A stretch of DNA of 64,000 bases from Lentzea fradiae (GTDB lineage Bacteria > Actinomycetota > Actinomycetes > Mycobacteriales > Pseudonocardiaceae): contig NZ_FNCC01000010.1 in the NCBI RefSeq assembly GCF_900100955.1, positions 98,674 to 162,673 on the forward strand. Direction: 5' to 3'. Shown here piece after piece: positions 35,801-43,743 of this stretch. Made by a program: the position numbers and the translations under genes. The notes beneath the pieces were generated by a model. The model was not told the origin of the DNA, did not search any database, and saw only the letters and a list, made by a program, of their open reading frames with translations. The stretch's first letter is position 1. Each line of letters starts with the position of its first letter.

Positions 35801-36301
35801 TCAGTCGAGCGGCTGCAGCAACCGCCGCGGGGTGGTGAGCTGCTCCGAGACCGGATCGAGCTCGGGCCCCCGGACGTAGCCGGGGCCCGGCTCGGTCCGG
35901 ATGTCCTCCACGGCGACGACCTCACCGCACTCCCGGCACCGGCCGTCACGGTTCAGCGTGCCGCCGTCCGCGTCGTGCCGGAACGTCCTCTTCGGACCGC
36001 CGGGCGAGTAGTGGGAGTCGCCCCAGACCATCATCGCCCGCAGGACCGGCAGCAGGTCCAGGCCCTTGCGGGTGAGCCGGTACTCGCCGCCGGTGTGCTC
36101 CAGCACCCCTTCGCCGACGAGGAACCGCAGCCGGTTCGTCAGCACGGCCCGCGGGATGCCGAGCTGGGTGGCGAAGTCGCCGAACCGGCGCACCCCGAAG
36201 AACGCGTCGCGCACGATCAGCAGCGTCCACCGCTCGCCGACGATCTCCAGCGTCCGCGCGAGCGAGCAGTTGCGGTCCGCGTACGTGCTGGGCAGTGCCA
36301 T
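35801..36301 (-). CDS. HxlR-family transcriptional regulator
   Basis: This regulator of 166 residues has an HxlR winged helix (NCSLARTLEIVGERWTLLIVRDAF, then RFGDFATQLGIPRAVLTNRLRFL) and a C-terminal extension with a CRECGE pair that may bind zinc. ATG 36301 is chosen over the in-frame GTG at 36310. It is divergent from a thioesterase gene. Two mirror-image copies of a palindrome in the shared gap (36314-36368) are almost certainly its operators. Confidence 0.88.
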   Translation of the reverse strand: MALPSTYADRNCSLARTLEIVGERWTLLIVRDAFFGVRRFGDFATQLGIPRAVLTNRLRFLVGEGVLEHTGGEYRLTRKGLDLLPVLRAMMVWGDSHYSPGGPKRTFRHDADGGTLNRDGRCRECGEVVAVEDIRTEPGPGYVRGPELDPVSEQLTTPRRLLQPLD

Positions 36302-36313
36302 GCGTCCCACTGT

Positions 36314-36368
36314 AGTTCATTCACTGAACTGCGGCGTGCTACCGTGCGGGCGGTTCAGTGAATGAACT
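36314..36368. promoter_or_regulatory. Two inverted HxlR operators
   Basis: GTTCATTCACTGAAC (36315-36329) and its exact reverse complement GTTCAGTGAATGAAC (36353-36367) lie with centres 38 bases apart. Each is itself a GTTCA-N5-TGAAC dyad. Sixteen bases match when both are extended. The left site overlaps the 5' region of hxlR and the right site that of the thioesterase gene, so one dimer could sit on each promoter. Confidence 0.8.
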
Positions 36369-36388
36369 TCGAGTGCCGGGAGGCCGCC

Positions 36389-36904
36389 ATGACCCGTACG
36401 CGCACCGTGACCTGGAGCGATCCGAAGGAGACCGCCGCGCTGGCGCGGGAACGCGACGGTCTGGACTTCCTCCGCGCCGCCGTGGCCGGCGAGCTGCCGC
36501 CCCCACCGGTCCTGGCGCTGCTGGGCGCCCGGCTCGTCTCGGCCGAGAAGGGCGAGGTCGTCTTCGAGCTGGACCCCGAGGAGTACCACTACAACCCGAT
36601 CGGCACGGTGCACGGCGGCGTCCACGCGACCCTGCTCGACTCGGCGGCGGGCTGCGCGGTCCACTCGCTGCTGGCGGCGGGCACCGCGTACACCAGCCTG
36701 GACCTGGCCGTGCGGTTCCTCCGCCCGATCATCAGCGAGACCGGCACGGTCACCTGCACCGGGACCGTCGTCCACCACGGCCGCCGCACCGCGCTCGCCG
36801 AGGCCAGGCTGACCGACCGCGACGGGCGGTTGCTGGCCACGGCGTCGAGCACCTGCCTGATCCAGGCGAAGGCCGTCACCTCCCGTGCGGGTCGGTCTCG
36901 TTGA
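36389..36904 (+). CDS. PaaI-type hotdog thioesterase
   Basis: The 171-residue protein is a hotdog-fold acyl-CoA thioesterase. The active-site region YHYNPIGTVHGGVHATLLDSAAG near residue 65 has the HGG loop and the acidic residue, and SLDLAVRFLRPI follows as usual for PaaI proteins. ATG 36389 has GGGAGG six bases upstream; an earlier ATG at 36362 falls inside the operator. Divergence from hxlR and the operator pair suggest induction by an electrophile or aromatic acid. The last 29 bases overlap the converging SDR gene. Confidence 0.83.
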   Translation: MTRTRTVTWSDPKETAALARERDGLDFLRAAVAGELPPPPVLALLGARLVSAEKGEVVFELDPEEYHYNPIGTVHGGVHATLLDSAAGCAVHSLLAAGTAYTSLDLAVRFLRPIISETGTVTCTGTVVHHGRRTALAEARLTDRDGRLLATASSTCLIQAKAVTSRAGRSR

Positions 36905-37640
36905 TGATCGCCACGACCTGGTCGTAGTCGCCGCGAGCCTCGCCGTAGCGCAGGAACTTCACGCGTTCGACCTGGATCTCCCGCGCGTCCGGCTGGGTCT
37001 CGATGAGACCCATGACCTCGGTGACGTACTCGTCGAGCGGCATGGCCTGCTCGTTCTCGGCGTGGCCCGGCAGCAGGTCGGTCTGCACGGCGGGCGGCAC
37101 GAGCTCGGTGACCTTCACCGAGGTGTCGGCGAGCTGGAGCCGCAGCGTCTCGCTGAGCATGTGCATCGCGGCCTTGGACGCGTTGTAGCTGGGCGTGATC
37201 TTCAACGGGGTGAAGGCCAGCCCGGACGTGACGGTCATGATCGTGGCGTCCGGCAGGGTCTGGAAGTGCTCGACGAACGCGGCGATCAGGCGGATCGGGC
37301 CGAGGACGTTGGTCGTCACGATGTTCTCGGCCGACTCGAGGAACGTCTCGGGCCGGTGCCAGTCCTCCACCCGCATCACGCCCGCCATCGTGACCAGCAC
37401 GTTCACCGCGGGGAAGCGGCTGATCACGTCCTTGGCGGCGGTCTGCACGCTGTCGGGGTCGGTCGTGTCGACGCGGACGGTCTCGACGCCGGGGTGCTCG
37501 GCGGCGATCCGCTCCAGCAGCTCGGTGCGCCGGCCGCCGACGATCACGGTGTTGCCGCGCTCCCGCAGGGCGAGGGCGAGCGCCAGGCCGATGCCGCTGG
37601 TGGCGCCGGGGATAAAGATGGTGTTTCCGGTGATGTCCAT
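36876..37640 (-). CDS. Short-chain dehydrogenase/reductase (DltE-like)
   Basis: This 254-residue classical SDR has the cofactor motif GATSGIG at 12-18 and the catalytic set S139, Y152 and K156 (SYNASKAAMHM). NTIFIPGATSGIG and SETLRLQL resemble DltE/YjgI-like members of unknown substrate. Its 3' end overlaps the thioesterase gene on the other strand by 29 bases. An XRE regulator is divergent, 99 bases away, and may control it. Confidence 0.88.
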   Translation of the reverse strand: MDITGNTIFIPGATSGIGLALALALRERGNTVIVGGRRTELLERIAAEHPGVETVRVDTTDPDSVQTAAKDVISRFPAVNVLVTMAGVMRVEDWHRPETFLESAENIVTTNVLGPIRLIAAFVEHFQTLPDATIMTVTSGLAFTPLKITPSYNASKAAMHMLSETLRLQLADTSVKVTELVPPAVQTDLLPGHAENEQAMPLDEYVTEVMGLIETQPDAREIQVERVKFLRYGEARGDYDQVVAIINETDPHGR

Positions 37641-37739
37641 GCACCGAGCTTCGGCCGTGGCGCAGGAGTGCGGCAGAGAGCGCTTATCGGGGGATCGGCG
37701 ATCCCTGGTTGGGAACGCCGGAGTGCCCATACTGGACGC

Positions 37740-38606
37740 ATGGACCGTGCCGAGCTCGCCGCCTTCCTGCGCCGCCGTCGTGAGGAGCTGAGGCCGGAGG
37801 ACGTCGGCCTGCCGGTGGGGGCGCGCAGGCGGGCGCCGGGCCTGCGGCGCGAGGAGGTCGCGTCGCTCGCGGCGATGTCCGCTGACTACTACACGCGGCT
37901 GGAGCAGCAACGCGGCCCGCAGCCGAGTGAGCACATGCTCGCGTCGCTGGCCCGCGCCCTGCGGCTGAGCGACGGCGAGCGCGACTACCTGTTCCACGTC
38001 GCCGGCCGCAACGCCCCGTCGCCGCGGGTGACGAGCACGCACGTCGCGCCCGCGCTGCAACGCGTGCTGGACCGCCTCGACGACACGCCCGCGCTGGTGC
38101 TGTCCAACCTCGGCGAGATCCTGGTGCAGAACCGGTTCGCGGAGGCTCTCTACGGCGACTCGTCGCACTTCACCGGGCTCGCCCGCAGCAGCTTCTACCG
38201 CTGGTTCACCGACCCGCGTGAACGGCTGGTCTACCGCGAGCAGGACCGCGACCACCAGTCACGCGCGCAGGTCTCCAGCCTGCGCGCCGCCTACGCCACG
38301 ATGGGCGCGCAGTCACGGGCGGGCGAGCTGGTCCGCGCGCTGCGCAAGGAGAGCGCCGAGTTCGCCGAGCTGTGGGAACGGCACGAGGTCGTCCGGCGGT
38401 TCGAGGACCACAAGGTGCTCGTGCACCCCCAGCTCGGTGAGATCGAGGTCGACTGCCAGGCCCTGTTCACCGAGGACCAGTCCCAGGCGCTGCTCGTGCT
38501 GACGGCACCGCCGCGCACCGAGTCGTTCGAGAAGATCCAGCTGCTCGGCGTGCTCGGCACCGAGAACTTCGACCGGGAGAGGTCCGGCGGGCTCAGCCGA
38601 GCCTGA
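37740..38606 (+). CDS. XRE/MmyB-like helix-turn-helix regulator
   Basis: The 288-residue protein has an N-terminal helix-turn-helix (residues 1-85: LAAFLRRRREELRPEDVGL, RRAPGLRREEVASLAAMS, YYTRLEQQRGPQPS) and a C-terminal MmyB-like PAS-type ligand domain (about 105-280). Such regulators typically control a neighbouring oxidoreductase; here the divergent SDR is the candidate. The ATG is preceded by no clear ribosome site. Its 3' end overlaps the converging acetyltransferase gene by 14 bases. Confidence 0.9.
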   Translation: MDRAELAAFLRRRREELRPEDVGLPVGARRRAPGLRREEVASLAAMSADYYTRLEQQRGPQPSEHMLASLARALRLSDGERDYLFHVAGRNAPSPRVTSTHVAPALQRVLDRLDDTPALVLSNLGEILVQNRFAEALYGDSSHFTGLARSSFYRWFTDPRERLVYREQDRDHQSRAQVSSLRAAYATMGAQSRAGELVRALRKESAEFAELWERHEVVRRFEDHKVLVHPQLGEIEVDCQALFTEDQSQALLVLTAPPRTESFEKIQLLGVLGTENFDRERSGGLSRA

Positions 38607-39069
38607 GGACGGTCTCCTCGATCTCACCGCCGCGCGCCGCCGCGTGGCCGGTCTCGTGGCCGACGACCTCGAACCCCGCCCGCAGCAGCACCTTGAGCGA
38701 CCCGGTGTTGTCGCTGGCGGCCCTGGCGTGCAGCGGCCGCGTGGTGACCTCCCGCAGCAGCAGCTCCAGAGCCCGCCCCGCCACGCCCTGGCCCCAGACG
38801 GCCCGGTCGACCCAGTAGGTGACCTCGGTGTCGCCCTCCATCACGAAGCTCGCGATGGTGCCCACGACCCGGCCGTCCCCGACGATCACCCGGTTCGTCA
38901 CGTCGTCGCGGGCGAGGACCTTGCGCCAGTGGGCGTCGAACGCGGCCCTGTCGTCCGGGTCCTCGGTGGTGAACGCCGCCATGTGGACCGCGACCGGGTC
39001 GCGCATGAACTCGAACACCACGTCCAGATCGGACTCCTGGACCGGCCGCAACGTCACTTCCTGAACCAC
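38593..39069 (-). CDS. GNAT-family N-acetyltransferase
   Basis: The protein of 158 residues shows the GNAT pattern: LRPVQESDLDVVFEFM at the start, VIVGDGRVVGTIASFV, then YWVDRAVWGQGVAGRALELLL as the acetyl-CoA loop, and SDNTGSLKVLLRAGFEVVG at the end. It resembles RimJ/RimL-like enzymes. The target cannot be read from sequence. The start is a GTG at 39069. Confidence 0.85.
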   Translation of the reverse strand: MVQEVTLRPVQESDLDVVFEFMRDPVAVHMAAFTTEDPDDRAAFDAHWRKVLARDDVTNRVIVGDGRVVGTIASFVMEGDTEVTYWVDRAVWGQGVAGRALELLLREVTTRPLHARAASDNTGSLKVLLRAGFEVVGHETGHAAARGGEIEETVLRLG

Positions 39070-39208
39070 CGTGCACCTTCCCCCTGTGAGGGCGACAACA
39101 CTAGCGGATCACCGTTTGTGACGTGAGTCACCAATCAGTCCGGTTTCTGTGACCCGGGGTGAGACTCGCCGGTCTCCCAGGGCGTACGGACAACTCGCCG
39201 GGTGAAGG

Positions 39209-40762
39209 GTGCGGAAGGTGACGGGTCGGGAGTGGCCGGTGCAGGTGGACGCGGAGCGGGTGGAGGCCGCGCGGGCGGGGGACCGGGCGGCGCTCGACGC
39301 CGTCGTCGCGGCCTGCCTGCCGCTGGTCTACAACGTCGCCGGTCGGGCGCTGCACTCCGCCGCGGACGTCGACGACGTGGTGCAGGAGACGATGGTCCGG
39401 GTGATCCGCGGCATCGACGCGCTGCGGGAGTCCGGCCGGTTCCGGTCGTGGGTCGTCGCCGTGACGATCAACCAGGTCCGCGAGCACCACCGGCGCCGCG
39501 ACCTCGCGCCCGCGCCGCTGGAGGAGTACGACAGGCCCGATCCGGGCGCCGAGTTCGTCGAGGTGGCGCTGTCGCGGCTGCACTTCGCCCAGCAGCGCCG
39601 CGAGGTCGACGAGGCCGCCCGCTGGCTCGACCCCGCCGACAGCGAGCTGCTCGCGCTGTGGACGCTCGAACGCGTCGGGCAGCTCACCCGCGCCGAGGTC
39701 ACCGACGTGCTCGACCTCAACGCCCACACCGTGACGGTGCGGGTCAGCCGGTTGAAGGGCCGCCTGGAGACGATCCGGCACCTCGTCCGCGCGCTGTCGG
39801 CCGAACCGCGCTGCCCCGCGCTCGACAAGGCGGCGCACGGCTGGAACGGCGAGCCGAGTCCGTTGTGGCGCAAGCGACTCCTGCGGCACGTCGACGAGTG
39901 CGGGCGGTGCCGTCGTGGCGTGGACGACGCCATGCCGGTCGAACGGATCCTGACCGGCGCGGCCCTGCTCACCGTCCCCGCCTCGTACCTGCCGCGGCTG
40001 CTGGACGACCTGCGCGACGTCACGCCGGTGGCCCCCGCGGCGCACACGGCCGCGCACCTCGCGGAGGCGACCGGTCCGTTCGCGAAGCTCGCCGGGCTCG
40101 TGTCCGCGAAGCCGTTGGCCGCCGCGGCCGGTGCCGCCGCCGTGTGCGCGGTGCTCGGTGTGACCGGCATCGTCGCGCTGCGGCCGTCCGACCCACCACC
40201 CGCCGTCGCGATCTCGGGCACGACCACCAACGCCCCCGTGAGCTCCGCGCCGCCGTCCACCGCGGAACCTGCGACGACCACGACCACGAGCACGACGACC
40301 ACGCAGGTGCCCACGCCCGAACCGGTGCGCGTGCCGTCACCGGAGGAACGCGTCCTCGCCCTGATCAACGAGACCAGGGCGCGGCACGGCCTGCCGCCGC
40401 TCACCGTCGACCCGGCCCTGGTCACCGCCGCCGACCGGCACACCAGGGCGATGATGAGCAACGGCTGCGGCCTGTCGCACCAGTGCCCCGGCGAGAGCGG
40501 GCTCGGGCAGCGCAGCAGCGCGGCGGGCGTGCGGTGGACCTCCGTCGCGGAGAACGTCGGCATGGGCGGACCCGTCAAGGACGCCGTCGAGCCGATCTCG
40601 AAGATGGCGCTCGGCCTCACCCAGGCCATGATCGACGAGAAGCCGCCGGAGGACGGCCACCGCAAGAACATCCTCAGCAGGTCGTCGACCCGTGTAGGCA
40701 TCGTCGTCGTGCGCGACGCACAGGGCACCGTCTGGATGACGCACGACTTCGCCGGAGGTTGA
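39209..40762 (+). CDS. ECF-type sigma factor fused to zinc anti-sigma motif, membrane helix and CAP domain
   Basis: The 517-residue protein combines parts usually found on separate proteins. Sigma region 2 (about 20-100, DDVVQETMVRVIRGI, GRFRSWVVAVTINQV) and region 4 (about 125-190, LNAHTVTVRVSRLKGRLETI) are at the N-terminus. Next comes a short zinc anti-sigma-like motif H227-x3-C231-x2-C234, then one membrane helix (about 303-324), a Thr/Pro linker (338-372) and an extracytoplasmic CAP/SCP domain (375-517: ETRARHGLPPLTVDP, TSVAENVGMGG, GHRKNILS). The gene is one uninterrupted frame from GTG 39209. It may sense the envelope and release the sigma part by proteolysis; that is inference. MptB-like and Lnt genes follow on the same strand. 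Confidence 0.82.
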   Translation: MRKVTGREWPVQVDAERVEAARAGDRAALDAVVAACLPLVYNVAGRALHSAADVDDVVQETMVRVIRGIDALRESGRFRSWVVAVTINQVREHHRRRDLAPAPLEEYDRPDPGAEFVEVALSRLHFAQQRREVDEAARWLDPADSELLALWTLERVGQLTRAEVTDVLDLNAHTVTVRVSRLKGRLETIRHLVRALSAEPRCPALDKAAHGWNGEPSPLWRKRLLRHVDECGRCRRGVDDAMPVERILTGAALLTVPASYLPRLLDDLRDVTPVAPAAHTAAHLAEATGPFAKLAGLVSAKPLAAAAGAAAVCAVLGVTGIVALRPSDPPPAVAISGTTTNAPVSSAPPSTAEPATTTTTSTTTTQVPTPEPVRVPSPEERVLALINETRARHGLPPLTVDPALVTAADRHTRAMMSNGCGLSHQCPGESGLGQRSSAAGVRWTSVAENVGMGGPVKDAVEPISKMALGLTQAMIDEKPPEDGHRKNILSRSSTRVGIVVVRDAQGTVWMTHDFAGG

Positions 40763-40847
40763 TCGCCGGCCGGAAGTCGGCCAAAGATCATCCTTTGGTC
40801 GTACGTGGGAACGCGACCACAGGCGGACGCGCGACCGGTGGTCCACA

Positions 40848-42275
40848 GTGCACCGTCTGACGGTGCAGACCGTGACCTACCGCTGGCCCGCCGGCGTCGC
40901 TTCGCAGACCCCCGACCTGCTTCGCTGGACGGGGTTCGCCGGTGCCCTCCTGCTCACCGCGGGGGCGTGGGCGGCGAGAGGGACCGCGCTGGCGCTGGGC
41001 GCCGCGATCGCGGGTGCCGGACTGGTGGTGCTGGCGTGGGCGCTGCTCGGTCGCACGAGGACGGACGCGACGTGGCTGCGCCGCACGCTCGCGTGGTGGT
41101 GCGGTCCGCTGCTCGTGGCGCCGCCGCTGTTCAGCATGGACGTGTTCAGCTACCTGGCGCAGGGCGAGGTGGCCGCCGCCGGTCACGACCCCAACGTGGT
41201 GAGCCCCGCGGCGGGCGCGAGTCCGGAGGCCGTGGCCCGCGTCGGCGTGTACTGGCAGGAGACGCCCTCGCCGTACGGGCCGCTGTTCAACACGGTCGAA
41301 CGGGCGGTCACCGAGGTCACGAGCGGTGACGTGGTGGCGGGCATCGGGCTGCACCGCCTCGTCGCGGTCCTGGGTCTGCTGCTCGTCGTGTGGGCGGTGC
41401 CCAGGCTCGCGGTGCCGGCGGGGGTGCGCGAGGACACGGCGCTGTGGCTGGGCGTGCTCAACCCGCTGGTGCTGTGGCACCTCGTCGGCGGTGTCCACAA
41501 CGACGCGCTGATGCTCGGCCTGATGCTCGCGGGCACGGTCGTGGCGCTGGAGGCGCTGCCGGAGCTGCGCTGGTGGCCGCTCACGGCCGGTGTCGTGCTC
41601 ATCGGGCTCGGCGCGCAGGTCAAGCTGCCCGCGCTGGTGGCGCTCGCGGTCGTCGGCACCGCGCTGGCCCGCCGCCTGGGCGGGGGACTGGTCAGGTTCG
41701 CGCTCGCGGGCACGGGCATGGTCGCCGCCGCTGCCGTGGTGTCGGTCGTGACGTCGCTGGCCGGCGGCACCGGCTTCGGCTGGGTGCGGGCGCTCGGGAC
41801 GCCGTCGAAGATCAACAGCTGGATGGCGCCGAGCAACTGGCCGGGCTTCCTGGCGGGTGCGGTGTCGAGCCCCGCGACGGCGCAGGCGATGATTTCCGCG
41901 GGACGGGTCGCGGGGCTCGTGCTGATCCTGTGCGGACTGGTCGTGGTGCTCAACCGGCAGCTGCGCGGCGGGATCTCCGAGGTGACGTCGCTGGGACTGA
42001 TGATGAGCCTGATCGTGGTGCTGGGACCGGTGGTCCAGCCGTGGTACCTGCTGTGGGCGGTGCTGCCGCTGGCCGCGTGCCTGCCGGAGGGACCGTGGCG
42101 CACGCGCGTCGCCGCGGTCGCCGGGGTGTTCTCCCTGCTCGTCCCGCCGCTCGCGGGCAACTTCAGCGGCCGGGTGGCCGAGCTGGTCATCGCGTACGTG
42201 GTGGGGGTCGCGCTGGTGGGGGCCGCGTTCCTCCTGCTGCGCAGGGCGAGGGTGTCCGTTGCCGCGCAGAGCTGA
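40848..42275 (+). CDS. MptB-like polyprenol-phosphomannose-dependent mannosyltransferase (GT-C)
   Basis: This 475-residue membrane protein has about 12 hydrophobic segments. DVFSYLAQGEVAAAGHDPN in the first external loop and YWQETPSPYGPLFNTVERAV are marks of the MptA/MptB alpha-1,6-mannosyltransferases that build lipomannan or lipoarabinomannan cores in actinobacteria. VHNDALMLGLMLAG and PWYLLWAVLPLAA are also conserved. It would use polyprenyl-phosphate mannose outside the membrane. The GTG start is at 40848; its 3' end overlaps lnt by 17 bases. Confidence 0.82.
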   Translation: MHRLTVQTVTYRWPAGVASQTPDLLRWTGFAGALLLTAGAWAARGTALALGAAIAGAGLVVLAWALLGRTRTDATWLRRTLAWWCGPLLVAPPLFSMDVFSYLAQGEVAAAGHDPNVVSPAAGASPEAVARVGVYWQETPSPYGPLFNTVERAVTEVTSGDVVAGIGLHRLVAVLGLLLVVWAVPRLAVPAGVREDTALWLGVLNPLVLWHLVGGVHNDALMLGLMLAGTVVALEALPELRWWPLTAGVVLIGLGAQVKLPALVALAVVGTALARRLGGGLVRFALAGTGMVAAAAVVSVVTSLAGGTGFGWVRALGTPSKINSWMAPSNWPGFLAGAVSSPATAQAMISAGRVAGLVLILCGLVVVLNRQLRGGISEVTSLGLMMSLIVVLGPVVQPWYLLWAVLPLAACLPEGPWRTRVAAVAGVFSLLVPPLAGNFSGRVAELVIAYVVGVALVGAAFLLLRRARVSVAAQS

Positions 42276-43740
42276 CCTGGTCCGCTACGGGGCGGCCGCG
42301 CTGGCCGGAGGCGCGCTCGCGCTGAGCTTCCCGCCGCGCACGATGTGGTGGCTCGCGGTCCCGGCGTTCGCCGTGCTGTGGCTCACGCTGAAGGACGTGC
42401 GCGGACGCCGCGCGGCCGGTCTCGGGTTCGTCTTCGGGCTCGCCTTCTTCCTGCCCCACCTGTGGTGGATCCAGCACTTCCTGGGTGACCAGTTCGGCCC
42501 CTGGCCGTGGCTCGTGCTCTCGGCGCTGATGGCGCTGTTCGTCTGCGTGGTGATGGCGTTCGTGCCGTTGGTCGCGCGGCTGCCCGCGGCCCCCGTGTGG
42601 GCGGCGCTGCTGTTCGTGCTGCAGGAGACCGCGCGCGGCCTCATCCCGTTCAACGGCTTCCCGTGGGGCAGGGTGGCGTTCGGGCAGGTCGACGGGCCGT
42701 TCGGCAGGCTGGCGGCCGTCGGTGGCGCGCCGCTGGTGACGTTCGCGGTGGTGGTGACCGGCTTCGGGTTCGCGGCCTGGCTGCCGCACCTGCGGCAGTG
42801 GTGGCGGGGCTGGGCGTTGCTGCCGGTCGTCGCCGCCCTCGTGGCCGGTCCGCTGGTCATCGTCGACGCCCAGAACGGGCAGCGCACCGTCGCGGTCGTG
42901 CAGGGCAACGCGCCGGACATCGGCCTCGACCTGCTCACCGCGGGCGACACGCTGCGCGCCAACCACCTGCGCAAGACCGCCGAGCTGGCGGGGAAGATCC
43001 GCGACGGCTCGCTGCCGCGGCCCGACCTCGTCGTGTGGCCGGAGAGCGCCACCCGCACCCGTGACAACGACCCCGTGCTCGACGCCGCGATCACTGACCT
43101 GGGCGTGCCGACGCTGGTCAGCGCGCTGCGCAACGGGCAGAACGCCATCATCACCTGGCTGCCCGGCAGCGGGGCGGGCAAGTCGTATGCCAAGCAGGAG
43201 CTGGTGCCGTTCGCCGAGCACATCCCGCTGCGCGACCTCGCCCGGCTCGTGACGCCGTTCGCGGACCAGGCGGACCTCGACGCGGGCACCGAACCGGGCG
43301 TGCTGGACATCGCGGACACGCGCGTGGGCGTCGGCATCTGCTACGAGGTCGCCTACGACTACGTCCTGCGCGAAAGCGCGGCCGAGGGCGCCCAGGTGCT
43401 CGTCGTGCCGACCAACAACGCCTGGTACGGCCGCGGCGAGATGACCTACCAGCAGCTCGGGATGGCCCGCCTGCGGGCGATCGAGCACGGCCGTGCCGTG
43501 GTGGTCGCGGCGATCAGCGGCGTCAGCGCGGTGGTGCGCCCGGACGGCAGCGTCGTGCGGTCGACCGGGATGTTCACCGACGACCTGCTGGTGGACACCG
43601 TGCCGTTGCGGACGGAGCTGACGTTCGCGACGAGGTTCGGCAGCGCGATCCACGTCGTGTTCACGGCCGCCGCCTTCGCCGCGTGCCTCTTCGCGCTGTG
43701 GTCCCGCCGCCGCGCCGTCACCTCCGAACAGCGGGACTGA
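42259..43740 (+). CDS. lnt: Apolipoprotein N-acyltransferase
   Basis: Lnt adds the third acyl chain to lipoproteins at the membrane. The 493-residue protein has about six to seven N-terminal helices (10-205) and a nitrilase-like domain (210-450). The catalytic residues are visible: E262 (WPESA), K312 (YAKQELVPFAEH) and C361 (GICYEV). The start is a TTG at 42259 within the end of the mannosyltransferase gene, so the two are coupled. Neighbourhood and order are shared with mycobacterial lnt, which is fused or adjacent to a polyprenol-phosphate mannose synthase. Confidence 0.92.
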   Translation: MPRRADLVRYGAAALAGGALALSFPPRTMWWLAVPAFAVLWLTLKDVRGRRAAGLGFVFGLAFFLPHLWWIQHFLGDQFGPWPWLVLSALMALFVCVVMAFVPLVARLPAAPVWAALLFVLQETARGLIPFNGFPWGRVAFGQVDGPFGRLAAVGGAPLVTFAVVVTGFGFAAWLPHLRQWWRGWALLPVVAALVAGPLVIVDAQNGQRTVAVVQGNAPDIGLDLLTAGDTLRANHLRKTAELAGKIRDGSLPRPDLVVWPESATRTRDNDPVLDAAITDLGVPTLVSALRNGQNAIITWLPGSGAGKSYAKQELVPFAEHIPLRDLARLVTPFADQADLDAGTEPGVLDIADTRVGVGICYEVAYDYVLRESAAEGAQVLVVPTNNAWYGRGEMTYQQLGMARLRAIEHGRAVVVAAISGVSAVVRPDGSVVRSTGMFTDDLLVDTVPLRTELTFATRFGSAIHVVFTAAAFAACLFALWSRRRAVTSEQRD

Positions 43741-43743
43741 CCG

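Noticed and set aside
37640..37740. A divergent operator between the SDR and XRE genes
   Set aside because: Only weak, short inverted repeats are visible in these 99 bases, below what I would report.
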